From Otatea glauca (lineage: Eukaryota > Streptophyta > Magnoliopsida > Poales > Poaceae): a stretch of DNA of 64,000 nt. Location: assembly GCA_036346275.1 (NCBI GenBank), contig CM070719.1:33199591-33263590 (forward strand), written 5' to 3'. The notes below the pieces were generated by a model that did not search any database, had not been told where the DNA came from, and was given only the letters and a program-made list of their open reading frames with translations. Shown here piece after piece: positions 21,791 through 34,650 of this stretch; the first letter of the stretch is position 1; every line of letters starts with the position of its first letter. A program made the translations under genes and the position numbers.

Positions 21791-24700
21791 TGTAACACCC
21801 TAATTTTTGCTCTAATTTAAATTTTGAGAGTATTTTTGATTTTTGTGAATTTTTGGGAATTTATTGAAATTTATTTGGAATTACTCAAAACTAGCCTTCC
21901 TTGAAAACAATTAAATAATGGAAAAGTTCTAGCAAAGTTTTATTGAAAATATTTTATTTGAGTTCCAAATATCTCAAAGTATTTTCTGGAATTTTTCTAG
22001 AATTTTTCTGCTATTTTAAAAGCCCCAAATGATTTAAGTGAATTTCTAGAATTATTTTTATTGAAAAGGTTTTAAAGTGGCTATGAATAAGAATGGGCCG
22101 AGCCCATTCTCGTCTGCGTCGCCGCCGCCCATCCGCGCCGAAACCCTAGCGCCGCCACCAAGCCGTTCGATCCGGATCGCGACGCTTTGCGTGTGCCACG
22201 TCGCCGCGCGCGTGAGCCTTCGGATCGTCGCCGCGACGGACGCTGCTGGATTGCGCCACGTCGGTCGTCTTGGCGAGATCACCGAGCTAATGCGCCGACC
22301 GTTCCGCTCGTTCGCCGCTTTGAAGCGCGCGCCGAGGCCCCTTTAAGTGCACCGAGTAGCGCGTCCGTGAGCTCCTTCGCTGCGTCTTTTGACTCCTCGC
22401 ACGCACGCCGAGACCCTCTCTAGCGCCCGTCGAGCTCGCCAGAAGTTGCGTCCTTGTGCCGCCGTTGTTTTTGCTTCCTCTCGCCGCCGTCCGTCGCTTT
22501 CCGCGTGCTCGGCCCGAAGTTCACCGAAGCAAGACGATCGAGTGGACCACTTCTTCTCGCCGGAGAAGCCCCTTGCAGCCGCCGCCGAGGTCATCTTCCC
22601 GACTCCGGCAACCTTCGCTTCTTCGCGCCGTCAACCTCGCCGAATCGCGCCGACCGTCCGACGGCATCGTTCGGTTCGTGAGTCCACGTAGCCTCCATCT
22701 CAGTAGATGTTTAGATTGAATCGTAACCGTTAGATCTAGAACGAGCGGCTTGGATTAGATCTAATGTCCGCGATATGTTTTTGTCTTAACCGCTGGATCG
22801 ATAGTGGACGCGTAGGATTGAACCACGCCGCACCATGAGCGATGCATGACTCGTACCGTGGACCGCTGGATTAGATCTGAACGGTAGAGATTGGATCTGG
22901 TTTTGCCCTAAGGATCTGCGCTGTTCGATTTGAACGAGCGGCGGAGATGGCACCGTACCCTCGCCAAATCGCGTCTTGACGCTGGGCGCTTTGACCGAGC
23001 GAGAGACCGATCCGCCGTTGCTTTGGCGCGCCGCTGCGATCGTGCGCGTGGCTACGAGTAAACCGAGGCGTCGCATGGCGGTGTGTGTCTTGGCCGTTAG
23101 ATCCGAGGGCACCGCTCGATGCGCGACGCGTGGCGTGCGGGAATCGAGCGTCGCCGCGTCGGTCGAATCCAACCGTTGGATTTAGGTGATCACGGATGCG
23201 CGACGCGTGTCGCGCGCATCTCGGTCTTATTGCGGTGCGCGTGAGGATCGGCCGTCGGTTTTAGCGAACGGTGCGGATTTTGCCGCGTGGTGCAGCTGCT
23301 TACGTGAACCAAGCCCACGGTAGACCGAGCCAACCCAGACTCGGTCCATAGACCCGAGCGGCGTGGCGGCCTGCAGGCGTGCCGCGTGTCGTCTTGGCGT
23401 CATCGGCGACGCCATAAATATTTTCATATATAAAATATTTTGGCCGGAAATTCATTTCGGTGCTGACGCGTCATCATGAGGCATGCTGACGTCATAAATG
23501 TGAATTTCAAGTATAAAAATAATTTGGAAAAATCGGATTTTCTTAATTTACGTATTTTGATTTTATTCAAACTTCAAATGACTATAACTTTTGCATTTTA
23601 ACTCGGATTTGGGTGATTCAAATTTCTAAAAATTCATAAAATTGTGAGCTATTTATTGGTGAATTTTATTTGAATTCTTGAGGACATATAGTCTTCTGTA
23701 TTGGCTATTTATTGTATGCTTTGTTTATGCGCGTGAGACGTAAATTTGCCGGAAGTTTCGAGGAAGAATTAGTCGCTCAAGACCAAGCTTGAACACGACC
23801 AGCAACTCTTTGAAGGCAAGTGATGCTTTGATCATTTTGATCCCAGATTTTAAAATGTAATTTATGCTTTGAAACTATGCATGCTAATTATTTAAAATGA
23901 ATTTAAATTAATTTGGGATAATGTAGTTAATCAACCCATTTTGTTATGCCACCTTGAATTATTAATTGTATGCCTAGATCATTGTCACCCTAAGTTCGAT
24001 TATATTAGTTGGATGTTAATATTGTGCCAACACGGGAGGCTAGACCGTGAGTAGATGCTTAGCCTTGCAAATATCATGAATGATCTTTCTAAAAATGCTA
24101 CAATATTGATTAAAGACATATTGAATGTATTTTGAAAAGTGGTGTGATGATGCCACATGTTGAGATTGAGGTACAGCAACCTGTGTGGTTCCGTACCGAT
24201 ATTGAGTTATTGCTGGCATGTGTTGCACAATAATCAACTGGGTGGAAAATGATTTAGACTGGGGCAAGTGGCAAGAGGTTGTGTGCCAGGTGGGCCTGTG
24301 TGGCATTGGGTTGTTGAGTGATGTGAGTCTGTGTGCCACATTGGGCTGTGTGCCACTGTTGAGTGTTGAAAGTCTTGCCTTGGTGCTTAAGGACTTCACC
24401 TTGCAAGCCTTTGATCCGAGTCACCCGTACAACCACATGTCCGACATGGGATGGACCTAGTTGACTAGGGTTACGATATCTTTCCTCCGATACCTCGGGG
24501 TGACAATACACGGGTGTATCTGTATGGGGAGCGTACTGTGCTACGGCTTGGTGCCCATCCAACGGTGATTGGCCGGTCCTATACTTGGCTCGTGTGAGGG
24601 AAGTGATAGTAAAGGCAATCCGGAGAGGTTCTTTAGTTAAGGTAGAAGTTCTGAAAAGCTTTGTTGCGGACAATCACCGTGTGGTGGCGGTGTATCTTGT

Positions 24701-25419
24701 GGGTAAAGTGTACAACCTCTGCAGAGTGTCAAAACTATTCGAATAGCCGTGCTCACGGTATTGAGCATTGCTCGGGATTACAATCAAGGGTAGTTTTCAT
24801 AAACAAAACATGGAAGGGTGGTGTGTGCGGTGTTGGAAATGAACTAATAAGGTCAGTGCCGAGAATCTTGAAGAAAAACCATTTGAAATTAGTATTACTT
24901 ATATCTGTTTCCTTCGCTTTAATCTAAACAAGATACTAGTTTAAAAATCTTGCTTGATGCAAAAGGATCATTTAAGCCAATCCATTGGAATAAGCTTTGC
25001 ATATAGTAATAGTCTTTGCATTCATGCATTACTTGTTGAGTGCCTTGTGTACTCACCCCACCTTGCTTATCAACCCCAACATCGGTGGAGGAGACTACAC
25101 CAAGATGGGAGGAGGAGTACGTCGAGGACACGAGCAACTAGGGGCAAGCCCGATCGGTTGCTGTGGCAAGATGGATGCTTACACGACTTTTTATGTTCAT
25201 TGCTATTTCTTTGTTTTGAATAATGTAAGCCTGCGTGGTCGACTTATCTGTAAGGAGACCATAAGGTTGTACAACTCGTTTTATATACATGTTTGCACTA
25301 TTTATTCTTATATCCTTGTGAATGTCTGTGATGTGCAACCTCAGATGATTGTGTGTGCTAGCGTGATCTCGGTCGCACAGAATACACAGAGGGTCCGGAT
25401 TTGCGGTTCGGTCCCGACA
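21791..25419 (+). repeat. E1 5' LTR
   Basis: TGTAACACCC...GTCCCGACA, 3629 bp. It has an AT-rich first 290 bp, a very GC-rich centre (about 22080-23400), then AT-rich sequence. A bZIP-type motif pair and TATA box at 23461-23520 suggest that U3 ends near 23.54 kb. Confidence 0.92.
23461..23520 (+). promoter_or_regulatory. Predicted LTR promoter of E1 (paired TGACG motifs and TATA box)
   Basis: Two TGACG(T)-core motifs, each close to the palindrome TGACGTCA, about 21-23 bp apart, are followed by GTATAAAAATAA about 20 bp downstream. The other three LTRs have intact pairs at 32691-32729, 38644-38680 and 47826-47862; here the first core reads TGACGCGTCA. TGACGTCA is the binding core of plant bZIP/TGA factors. 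Promoter role is inference from motif order and conservation. Confidence 0.5.
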
Positions 25420-25423
25420 GAGG

Positions 25424-25435
25424 TGGTATCAGAGC
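25424..25435 (+). other. E1 primer-binding site (initiator tRNA-Met type)
   Basis: TGGTATCAGAGC, complementary to the 3' end of plant initiator tRNA-Met, four bases after the LTR end. It primes minus-strand DNA synthesis. Confidence 0.9.
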
Positions 25436-25616
25436 AGTCGATCGTAGGCCTTGACCTTAGTTTGGTTGTGCCTAGGAGGGTGAAAACTATTTTCTAAAGA
25501 CCTAATCAACTTGAGCAAGAATGTCAAAGAAATCTCGACTTATCTCTTCTCCTTATTCATACCTATCTTTGAATTTTTATTATTCTCTATTTAATTTAAA
25601 CAAGGTTTGTTTTGGC

Positions 25617-26340
25617 GGATGAGGATGATCCATACCTATGGAGAGCGCCTTGAGGATACGCCATGGAGTTATGGCGTATGATGCAGATTGCTTGGAGGTT
25701 TTGACCGACCAGCATCGAGGGACTTGGTGGTGCAGGCGGGACTTGACATCGCTGGGGCGTCAAGATCACGATGTATGCTCGGGAGAGGACGAGGCGAGTC
25801 GTCCTATCTACATCACCGCCAGAGGTCTTCTTCGAGGCCGGATTCGTGAGACGTCGCGTCGAGCGATGCGGCAAATTGCCCGCACTTACTCGCAGAGTTA
25901 GAGGCACCGTCTTCCGCCACCATCCGTCGCGACAATCGATACAACAGATGGAGCTCGTGGAGGAGGACGCCACGATCACCCACTGGCGAGATCGTCGCCG
26001 CGCCAGAGGACGCCTTGGGCGAGATACCCGGAGCTGCGAGAGGACCCGCGACGAGGTTATAGAGGCAAGAACCCAACACCGGAGAACTTAGCTCATGCCA
26101 TACGTAAGATCCAGGAGTTGGAGATGGCTCTATATGGACCCGAGCCCGAACCACCCTGAGTTACATGATCCAGATCCGGAGGAGCCGGGCGAGGCGCCAG
26201 ATCACAGGAGCGAGCGGCCGGGACCAGCAGAGTCGATGGGGTCTTTTGCACCCGCCGCATGAGGTCACGAGACGATTCGCCTCAATGCCGCAAAGACTAC
26301 GGCACGCTCGGGAAGCCGCGGCCGGGTTGGCTCGATGAGT
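25617..26340 (+). pseudogene. E1 orf0 (extra reading frame upstream of gag), broken
   Basis: A coding-like block between the leader and gag, conserved in E2 at 40785-41500. It ends KALREAAAGLAR-like just before a stop and is separated from gag by about 280 bp of AT-rich DNA. It contains Arg-rich segments and the stretch ELEMALYGPE. Neither copy keeps one frame throughout; pieces appear in all three frames. Rice RIRE3/RIRE8 are reported to have an orf0 in this position (from memory). No domain recognised, function unknown. Confidence 0.5.
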
Positions 26341-26621
26341 GATCGAGTGTAGTAGAGTGTAGTGTCGAGACTCGAATATCCGAGTCGCGTCTTTGCTTGA
26401 GTCACCCTTAGGTGTGAGTTGTCTTGGATTCCTATGTTTGCTTATTGGTTATGAGTGTCACGTATGTGTTGCATTGCCCTTAGGCACTTGTGAGCAACCA
26501 TCTTGCTTTATATTATATCAATAAAGTGGCTAAATAATTTAAGTTACACCTGTTTCCCCACATAAGTTCTTTTACTCGTCTATGCTTTCTTCTTTTCTTA
26601 ACCATGGAAGCTTGCAGCATG

Positions 26622-27790
26622 ATGGTGAGGACTCGTGGAAATGTTGGAGCCAGTGAAGTGGAGCTAACCAGACGGACAACGTAATGAAGAGCGATTCCTC
26701 AACCACCGCAGTCGATATGCGTAACACAGGAGCCTTTTGACACCTGACTCAACTCATGACCACGATGGTTCAAACCATGCAGCAGATATCCAATCAAGCT
26801 GCTGCGAATGTTCAACACAGGGGCAACCATGGACCACACCCTACTCACGGTTGTCGGAGTTTATGAGAACCCGTCCACCTACCTTCTCGAGCAACGCCAA
26901 TCCACCGGAGGCGGACGATTGGCTAAGGACAATTGAAAGGAAGTCGCACATTACCCAATGTGTAGGACATGAGAGGGTACTCTATGCCTCTCATCAACTC
27001 GAAGGACCGCCGCAGAATGGTGGGAAAACCTGCGCACTCATGAGGACCCGCGAGTATCACATGGGAGGAGTTCACCTCGGCCTTCCGTCGCACCATGTAC
27101 CCGAGGGTATCATGGATCTTAAAAGGAGGAGTTCAAGCCTCAAGCAAGGCGGCGATCGATGGCGATTACGAACAAGTTCACCTAACCGCACGCTACGCAC
27201 TGCAGGATGTGGCTACGGATAAGGCCGCACAATCCCGCTTCATGAAGGGATTGAATGCGAGGTTGCAGTGGACCGATCACCCACATTCCACGACTTTCAA
27301 GAGTTAGTTAACAAAGCCACGATCTTAGAGGACAAGCGCCGAGAGTTGGATGACAACAGAAGCGCAGAATGGCGCAACAAGGAGGTCGTCGGGGCAGCAG
27401 AGGCGAGGACGGCACCCCAACAAATCATTCGGTACCGGCCTAGAGGCAATGATGAGCACCACTGCAAGCAAATCGCCCGATGGGTCAAAATGTTCAGACT
27501 CGGCCAGAACTATGGCACGATCGAGGAACCTCTCGGCCGTGGGAAGACGTTGCTATCATTGCAATGAAATGGGGCATTTGCCAACAATCGCCCTAAGAAG
27601 GAGGTGTCACCGGTTCGCTTTAACTTGGGAACACACCGCAAGGACTCCCGCACTAATCATGAACCGCGGGGCATCAACAGCGATGACTCCATCCCAAGGA
27701 ATCGCACGAGGCGAGTCAACCACATCACGGCGGATGAAGTCCGAACGCCTCGGACGTTGTCTTGGGTAAGTTCTAGTAAACTCGATCACC
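26622..27790 (+). pseudogene. E1 gag (capsid/nucleocapsid), frameshifted
   Basis: Starts MVRTRGNVGASEVELT. The Retrotrans_gag core is visible: RTRPPTFSSNANPPEADDWL, VGHERVLYASHQLEGP and, in other frames, SRFMKGLNARLQW and FQELVNKATILEDKRRELDD. A zinc knuckle CYHCNEMGH lies at about 27550; its fourth ligand reads Arg (CGC) in the best frame, as in E2. At least five frame changes and an early stop break it. The particle-forming product could not be made from this sequence as written. Confidence 0.85.
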
Positions 27791-27794
27791 ATCG

Positions 27795-30690
27795 CTTTAT
27801 TTGATTCCGAGCTTCGCATTCTTTTATTTCCGAGATTTTGCTGTTCAAAATGATATGGAAATAGTGAATCTTAAATGTGTGCTCATAGTCCAATCCTCGG
27901 ATCGAACTCCGATCTAAAGTAGGATGTTCGGGGTAGGAATAATAATTAATGGAGTTGAGTTCTAGCGAACTTAATCGTCCTTAATACCCAAACCTTGGAT
28001 GTTATCACGGGAATGGATTGGTTAACGATCACAAGGCGATATTGGATCATGCGGAAAAAGAGTCATATCGGTCGAGAGCCGGATGGAAAGAAAATTGAGT
28101 TTGAAGCGAAACCGATGACGAGATGGACAATTGATGGTCAACGGATGAAGATCGACAGAGGAAGTCTCCATAGTCAATGAATATCCGGATGTTTTCCCGT
28201 AAGATTTACGGAATGCCGCCAGATAGAGATATCGAGTTCGTGATAGAACTAGTTCGAGGACAGCTCAATAGCTAAGAGACCTTACAGGATGTCCACAGAG
28301 GAATTGGTGGAAATGAAGAAGCAAATTGAAGAATCTGCTGAAAAGGGATTTATAAGACCTAGTTCATCGCCATGGGGAGCACTGCCTTATTCGTTAAGAA
28401 GAAGGACGGAAGTTTCAGGATGTGTATAGACTATCGTGCACTCAATGATGTGACGATAAAGAATAAGTATCCGCTACCGGGATCGATGATTTGTTTGACC
28501 GATTGAGAGGAGCGGAGTATTCTCCAAAATTGATCTTGATCGATACCATCACCAAGATCCGATCGAGGATATTCAAGACGCATTTTCGTCAAGATATGGA
28601 CACTCTGAGTTTGATGATGTCTTTTGGTCCGACAAATGCACCATATTTCATGAACTTAATGAATAAGGTTTTATGGAAAACTTGGATAAGTTAAATCAGT
28701 ATTCATAGATGACATCCTTATCTATTCCAAGACGAGAGAAGAGCACGCCGAGCACTTGAGGCTAGTCCTTGAAAAGTTGAGGAACAACGGTTGTTTGCGA
28801 AATTTAGCAAATGTGATTTACGGAAAGATAAGGTGGAATTTCTTGGACACATAATGACAAAGCAGAAGGAGTTCTTTGTAGATCCAAAGAAAGTGGAAAC
28901 GGTTTTACATTGGGAAGTAGAAGACGGTAACCCAAATCCGTAGTTTCCTTGGAATGGCGGGTATTACCGTCGATTCATTGAAGGATTCTCTACGATTGCG
29001 AGACCTCTCACGCAATTGTTGAAAAAGAAAAGAAATTTTATGGACACCGAGTGTGAGAAGAGTTTTCGAGAATTGAAAAGGAGGTTAACATCGGCTTTGT
29101 ATTAGTTTTACCAGACGTTCACCAAGACTTTGACATTTATTGTGATGCATCGCGTCGAGGATTGGGATGCGTGTTGATGCAAAATAGGAAGGTAATTGCC
29201 TATGCATCGAGGCAATTGAGACCACATGAGGAGAACTATCCGACTCATGATTTAGAATTAGCTGCAGTAGTGCATGCACTAAAAATATGGCGTCATCATC
29301 TCATCGGAAATAGATGTGAAGTATATCTTGATCATAAAAGCCTTAAGTATATTTTCACACAAGTGACCTAAATATGAGGCAAAGAAGATGGTTAGAGTTA
29401 ATCAAGGATTATAATGTGGAATTCACTACCACCCGGGAAAGCCAGCGTGGTGGCGACGCCTTGAGCGAAAAGAACCACGAGTGTAAATATCTTTGTTGGA
29501 AACAAGTCGAGCGAGAATTGTGTAGGGATTTCGAAACTAGAATTGGAAATGGTACCAAAAGGATTCCTAGTAACTTTGGAAGTAAGACCTACCTCGAAGA
29601 TCGGATCGGGGAAGGCGAAAGATGATGATAAGATCAAAAGAATTAAGGGCAAAATGGATGAAGGCAAAGCAAAAGATTTTAAACCTGGATGAACAAGGTA
29701 CTATGTGGTTCAAAGGGCGCATTTGTGTGCCGAACAAAAGGAGTTGAAGCGATTAATTTTGGGAGAGGCCCATGACTCCAAGTACTCAATTCATCCAGAA
29801 GTGCGAAAATGTATCAAGATTTGAAGGAAAAATTTTGGTGGCCAAGCATGAAACGAGAAGTCGCGAATCGTTGCATTATGTGACATATGCCAAAGGGTCA
29901 AAGCTATGCACCAAAGGCCAGCAGGCTATTACAACCCTTAAAGATACCGAATGGAAATGGGAGGAAATTGGTATGGATTTTATAACCGGATTGCCCGAGC
30001 GCAAAGTGGATATGATTCCATATGGGTCATAGTAGATCGTTTAACTAAGGTGGCACATTTCATACCAAGAAAGACCACTTATTAGGAGACCGGTTAGCGT
30101 AACTTTATATGTCGAGTAATGTCTGCTTACATGGAGTGCCAAAAAGATAGTGTCGGACGAGGTACCCAATTTACCTCCAGTTAAGGGTAAGCTTCATGAA
30201 GCAATGGGGACTCGTTTGAACTTGATCTGACATACCATCCGCAGACGGATGGACAAACCGAGAGAGTCAATCGATATTGGAAGATATGTTGAGGGCATGT
30301 GCCTTAGCATATTCCACTTCATGGGACAAGTGTTTGCCTTATCTTTGAGTTCATTATAATAACATTATCAAGCGAGCTTACAAATGTCTCCATTTGAAGC
30401 TCAGTATGGTAGGTCTGTCGAACACCATTGAATTGGAATGAGACAGTGAACGACATGTTTTCGGACGGACATTCTTGAGAAGCGGAAGCACGATCACCCA
30501 GTCGGGAAAGATTGAAGATTGCACAATCCGAGCAAAAGAGTTATCCGACAACCGTCATGAGGAACTAAGCTTTGAACCCAAGATTTTGTGTATCTTAGAG
30601 TAACACCACTCAAAGGAGTCGAAGGTTCCATGCAAAAGGGAAGCTCGCACCAGATATGTCGGACCATTCAAAATCTTGAGCCGTAGAGGT
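27795..30690 (+). pseudogene. E1 pol: protease, reverse transcriptase, RNase H, integrase
   Basis: Domains in gypsy order. PR 27795-28180: the Asp-Ser-Gly-Ala active site is at 27803 with one base missing; TGMDWLT follows. RT about 28300-28860: VEMKKQIEE, CIDYRALNDVTIKNKYPLP and the catalytic FIDDILIYSK at about 28703. RH about 29100-29480: YCDASRRGLG, DLELAAVVHALKIW and YLDHKSLKYI hold the acidic residues. IN about 29780-30600: zinc-binding region with FWWPSMKRE-like sequence, MDFITGLPERK with the first catalytic Asp, second Asp region at 30155 with a missing base, and TDGQTERVN with Glu. Frame is lost at roughly 20 places, so no polyprotein can be translated. Confidence 0.88.
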
Positions 30691-30779
30691 GAAGTTGCGT
30701 ATCAATTGAGTTACCGCAGTCTTTGGCAGAGTGCATGACGTATTCCATGTGTCTCAAGCAAGAAGTGTCTTGATCTGGG

Positions 30780-30985
30780 AAGAGCAAACACCTTTGGAGG
30801 CAATTGAGCCGCAAGAAGATCGACTTACAAAGAACATCAATGAAGATTACGGGCGTAATGGACGGAGAGACAAGGAACAAGTCAACGCGTTTCTGCGAGT
30901 TCATGGAGCAACCATTCGGAAAGTGAAGCAGCGTGGGAGCGTGAAGAAGATCTGAAGAAGGAGTTCCCTAACATGTTTCTATAGA
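30780..30985 (+). pseudogene. E1 chromodomain (C-terminus of integrase)
   Basis: In one frame the sequence ends WSNHSESEAAWEREEDLKKE followed by FPN, the typical second half of a plant chromovirus chromodomain, with its Trp and acidic helix. This domain directs integration to certain chromatin in chromoviruses. The first half is out of frame. Confidence 0.75.
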
Positions 30986-31013
30986 TGACCACGAATCTCG
31001 GGGCGAGATTACA

Positions 31014-31027
31014 TTAAGGGGGAGGTT
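31014..31027 (+). other. E1 polypurine tract
   Basis: TTAAGGGGGAGGTT immediately before the 3' LTR; primer for plus-strand synthesis. Confidence 0.9.
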
Positions 31028-34000
31028 TGTAACACCTAATTTTTGCTCTAATTTAAATTTTGAGAGTATTTTTGATTTTGTGAATTTTGGGAATTTATTG
31101 AAATTTATTTGGAATTACTCAAAACTAGCCTTCCTTGAAAACAATTAAATAATGGAAAAGTTCTAGCAAAGTTTTATTGAAAATATTTTATTTGAGTTCC
31201 AAATATCTCAAAGTATTTTCTGGAATTTTTCTAGAATTTTTCGCTATTTTAAAAGCCCCAAATGATTTAAGTGAATTTCTAGAATTATTTTTATTGAAAA
31301 GGTTTTAAAAGTGGCTATGAATGTAATGGGCGAGCCCATTCTTGTCGCGTCGCCGCCCATCCGCGCCAAACCCTAGCGCCGCCCACCAAGCCGTTCGATC
31401 CGGATCGCGCCTTTGTGCGTGTGCCCGTCGTCGCCGCGCGCGCGAGCCTTGGATCGTCGCCGACGGACGCTGCGGATTGCGCCACGTCGGTCGTCTTGGC
31501 GAGATCACGGAGCTAATGCCGCCGACCGTTCCGCTTCGTTCGCCGCTTTGTAGCGCGCGCGCGCCGAGGCCCCTTTAAGTGCACCGAGTAGCGCGTCCGT
31601 GAGCTCCTTCGCTGCGTCTTTTGACTCCTCGCCGCACGCCGAGACCCTCTCTAGCGCTGTCACGAGCTCGCCGTAGTTGCGTCCTTGTGCCGCCGTTGTT
31701 TTTGCTTCCTCTCGCCGCCGTCCGTCGCTTTCCGCGTGCTCGGCCTGTTCGAAGTTCACGAAGCAAGACGCGTCGAGTGGACCACTTCTTCTCGCCGAGA
31801 AGCCCGCGTGCCGCCGCCGAGAGTCATCTTCCCGCTCGGCAACCTTCGCTTCTTCGCGCCGTCAACCTCGTCGAATCCGCGCCGACCGTCCGATTTGCAT
31901 CGTTCGGTTACGGTGAGTCCACGTAGCCTCCATCTCTGTAGATGTTTAGATTGAATCGTAACCGTTAGATCTAGAACGAGCGGCTTGGATTAGATCTAAT
32001 GTCTGCGATATGTTTTGTCTTAACCGTTGGATCGATAGTGGACGCGTAGGATTGAACCACGTCGCACCATGAGCGATGAAATGACTCGTACCGTGGACCG
32101 TTGGATTAGATCGAGCGGTAGAGATTGGATCTGGTTTTGCCCTAAGGATCTGCGCCGTTCGATTTGAGCGAGCGGCGGAGATGGCACCGCCTCGCCAAAT
32201 CGCGTCTTGTGACGCGGGCGTTTGACGAGAGAGACAGATCCGATCCGGTTGCTTTGGCGCGCCGCTGCGATCGTGCCGCGTGGCTACGAGTAAACCGAGG
32301 CGTCGCGATGGCGGTGTGGTCTTGGCCGTTAGATCCGAGGGCACCGCTCGACGCGCGACAGCGTGGCCGTCGCGGAATCGGCGTCGCCGCGTCGGTCGCG
32401 AATCAACCGTTGGATTTAGGTGGATCATTGGATCTTGCGACGCGTGTCGCACGCATCTCGGTCTTGCGCGGTGCGCGTGAGGATCGACCGTCGGTTTTAG
32501 CGAGCGGTGCGGATTTTGCCGCGTGGCTGCACTGCTCGTGAACCAAGCCCACGGTAGACGAGCCAACCCGTAGACTCACCCATAGACGGAGCGGCGTGGC
32601 GGCCTCAGGCGTGCCGCGTGTCGTCTTGGCGTCATCGCCGACGTCATAAATATTTTCATATATAAAATATTTTGGCGGAAATTCATTTCGGTGCTGACGT
32701 CATCATGAGGCATGCTGACGTCATAAATGTAATTTCAAGTATAAAAATAATTTGGAAAAATCGGATTTTCTTAATTTACGTATTTTGATTTTATTCAAAC
32801 TTCAAATGACTATAACTTTTGCATTTTAACTCGGATTTGGGTGATTCAAATTTCTAAAAATTCATAAAATTGTGAGCTATTTATTGGTGAATTTTATTTG
32901 AATTCTTGAGGACATATAGTCTTCTGTATTGGCTATTTATTGTATGCTTTGTTTATGCAGCGTGAGACGTAAATTTGCGGGAAGTTTCGAGGAAGAATTA
33001 GTCGCTCAAGACCAAGCTTGAACACGACCAGCAACTCTTTGAAGGCAAGTGATGCTTTGATCATTTTGATCCCAGATTTTAAAATGTAATTTATGCTTTG
33101 AAACTATGCATGCTAATTATTTAAAATGAATTTAAATTAATTTGGGATAATGTAGTTAATCAACCCATTTTGTTATGCCACCTTGAATTATTAATTGTAT
33201 GCCTAGATCATTGTCACCTAAGTTCGATTATATTAGTTGGATGTTAATATTGTGCCAACACGGAGGCTAGACCGTGAGTAGATGCTTAGCCTTGCAAATA
33301 ATCATGAATGATCTTTCTAAAAATGCTACAATATTGATTAAAGACATATTGAATGTATTTTGAAAAGTGGTGTGATGATGCCACATGTTGAGATTGAGGT
33401 ACTGACAACTTTGTGTGGTTCCGCATCGATATTGAGTTATTGCCGGCATGTGTTGCACAATAATCAACCGGGTGGAAAATGATTTAGACTGGGGCAAGTG
33501 GCAAGAGGTCAGTGTGCAGTGGGCTGTGTGGCATTGGGTTGTTGAGTGATGTGAGTCTGTGTGCCACATTGGGTGTGTGCCATTGTTGAGTGTTGAAAGT
33601 CTTGCCTTGGTCGATTAAGGACTTCACCTTGCAAGCCTTTGATCCGAGTCACCGTACAACCACATGTCGACATGGGACAGACCTAGTTGACTAGGGTTAC
33701 GATATCTTTCCTCCGATACCTCGGGGTGACAATACACGGGGTGTATCTGTATGGGGAGCGCACTGCTACGGCTTGGTGCCCATCCAACGGTGATTGGCGG
33801 TCCTATACTTGGCTCTGTGTGAGGAAGTGATAGTAAAGGCAATCTGGAGAGGTTCTTTAGTTAAGGTAGAAGTTCTGAAAAGCTTTGTTATGGACAATCA
33901 CTGTGTGGTGGCGGTGTATCTTGTGGGTAAAGTGTACAACCTCTGCAGAGTGTCAAAACTATTGAATAGCCGTGCTCACGGTATTGAGCATTGCTCGGGA

Positions 34001-34645
34001 TTACATCAAGGGTAGTTTTCATAAACAAAACATGGAAGGGTGGCTGTGTGCGGTGTTGGAAATGAACTAATAAAGGTGTGTGCCGAGAATCTTGAAGAAA
34101 AACCATTTGAAATTAGTATTACTTATATCTGTTTCCTTTGCTTTAATCTAAACAAGATACTAGTTTAAAAATGTTTGCTTGATGCAAAAGGATCATTTAA
34201 GCCAATCCATTGGAATAAGCTTTGCATATAGTAATAGTCTTGCATTCTCATGCATTACTTGTTGAGTGCCTTGTGTACTCACCCCACCTTGCTTATCAAC
34301 CCCAACATCGGTGGAGGAGACTACACCAAGGTATGGGAGGAGGAGTGCGTCGAGGACACGAGCAACTAGAGGCAAGCCCGTCGGTTGCTGTGGCAAGATG
34401 GATGCTTACGACTTTTTATGTTCATTGCTATTTCTTTGTTTTGAATAATGTAAGCCTGCGTGGTGACTTATCTGTAAGGAGACCATAAGGTTGTACAACT
34501 CGTTTTATATACATGTTTGCACTATTTATTCTTATATCCTTGTGAATATGCGTGATGTGCAACCTGTATGATGTGTGTGCTAAGCGTGATCTGGATCGCA
34601 CGAGAATACACAGAGGGTCCGGATTTGCAGATTCGGGTCCCGACA
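31028..34645 (+). repeat. E1 3' LTR
   Basis: TGTAACACC...GTCCCGACA, 3618 bp. Differences from the 5' LTR are mostly 1-3 base indels in CG-rich spots. The predicted promoter is repeated at 32691-32750. Confidence 0.92.
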
Positions 34646-34650
34646 GCTTG
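34646..34650 (+). repeat. Target-site duplication of E1, right (GCTTG)
   Basis: Exact copy of 21786-21790. Confidence 0.9.

Larger units (their letters stand above)
21791..34645 (+). mobile_element. Full-length Tekay-type chromovirus E1 (Ty3/gypsy)
   Basis: 12,855 bp with two LTRs of 3629 and 3618 bp, tRNA-Met-type PBS, orf0, gag, PR-RT-RH-IN, C-terminal chromodomain and PPT, flanked by an exact 5-bp duplication. Very long LTRs, chromodomain and an extra ORF before gag place it with the Tekay/Del lineage near rice RIRE3/RIRE8 (from memory). Long LTR stretches match nearly base for base (for example 23521-23750 against 32758-32985), so the insertion is recent. All coding regions contain many small indels; see the finding on shared lesions. 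Confidence 0.92.

Noticed and set aside
22058..23185. Several 80-130 residue frames on both strands in the LTR centre
   Set aside because: They lie in U3 of E1, differ between the two LTR copies by indels and have no domain.
25424..25440. Possible tRNA gene
   Set aside because: Only a tRNA-complementary primer-binding site; no cloverleaf.
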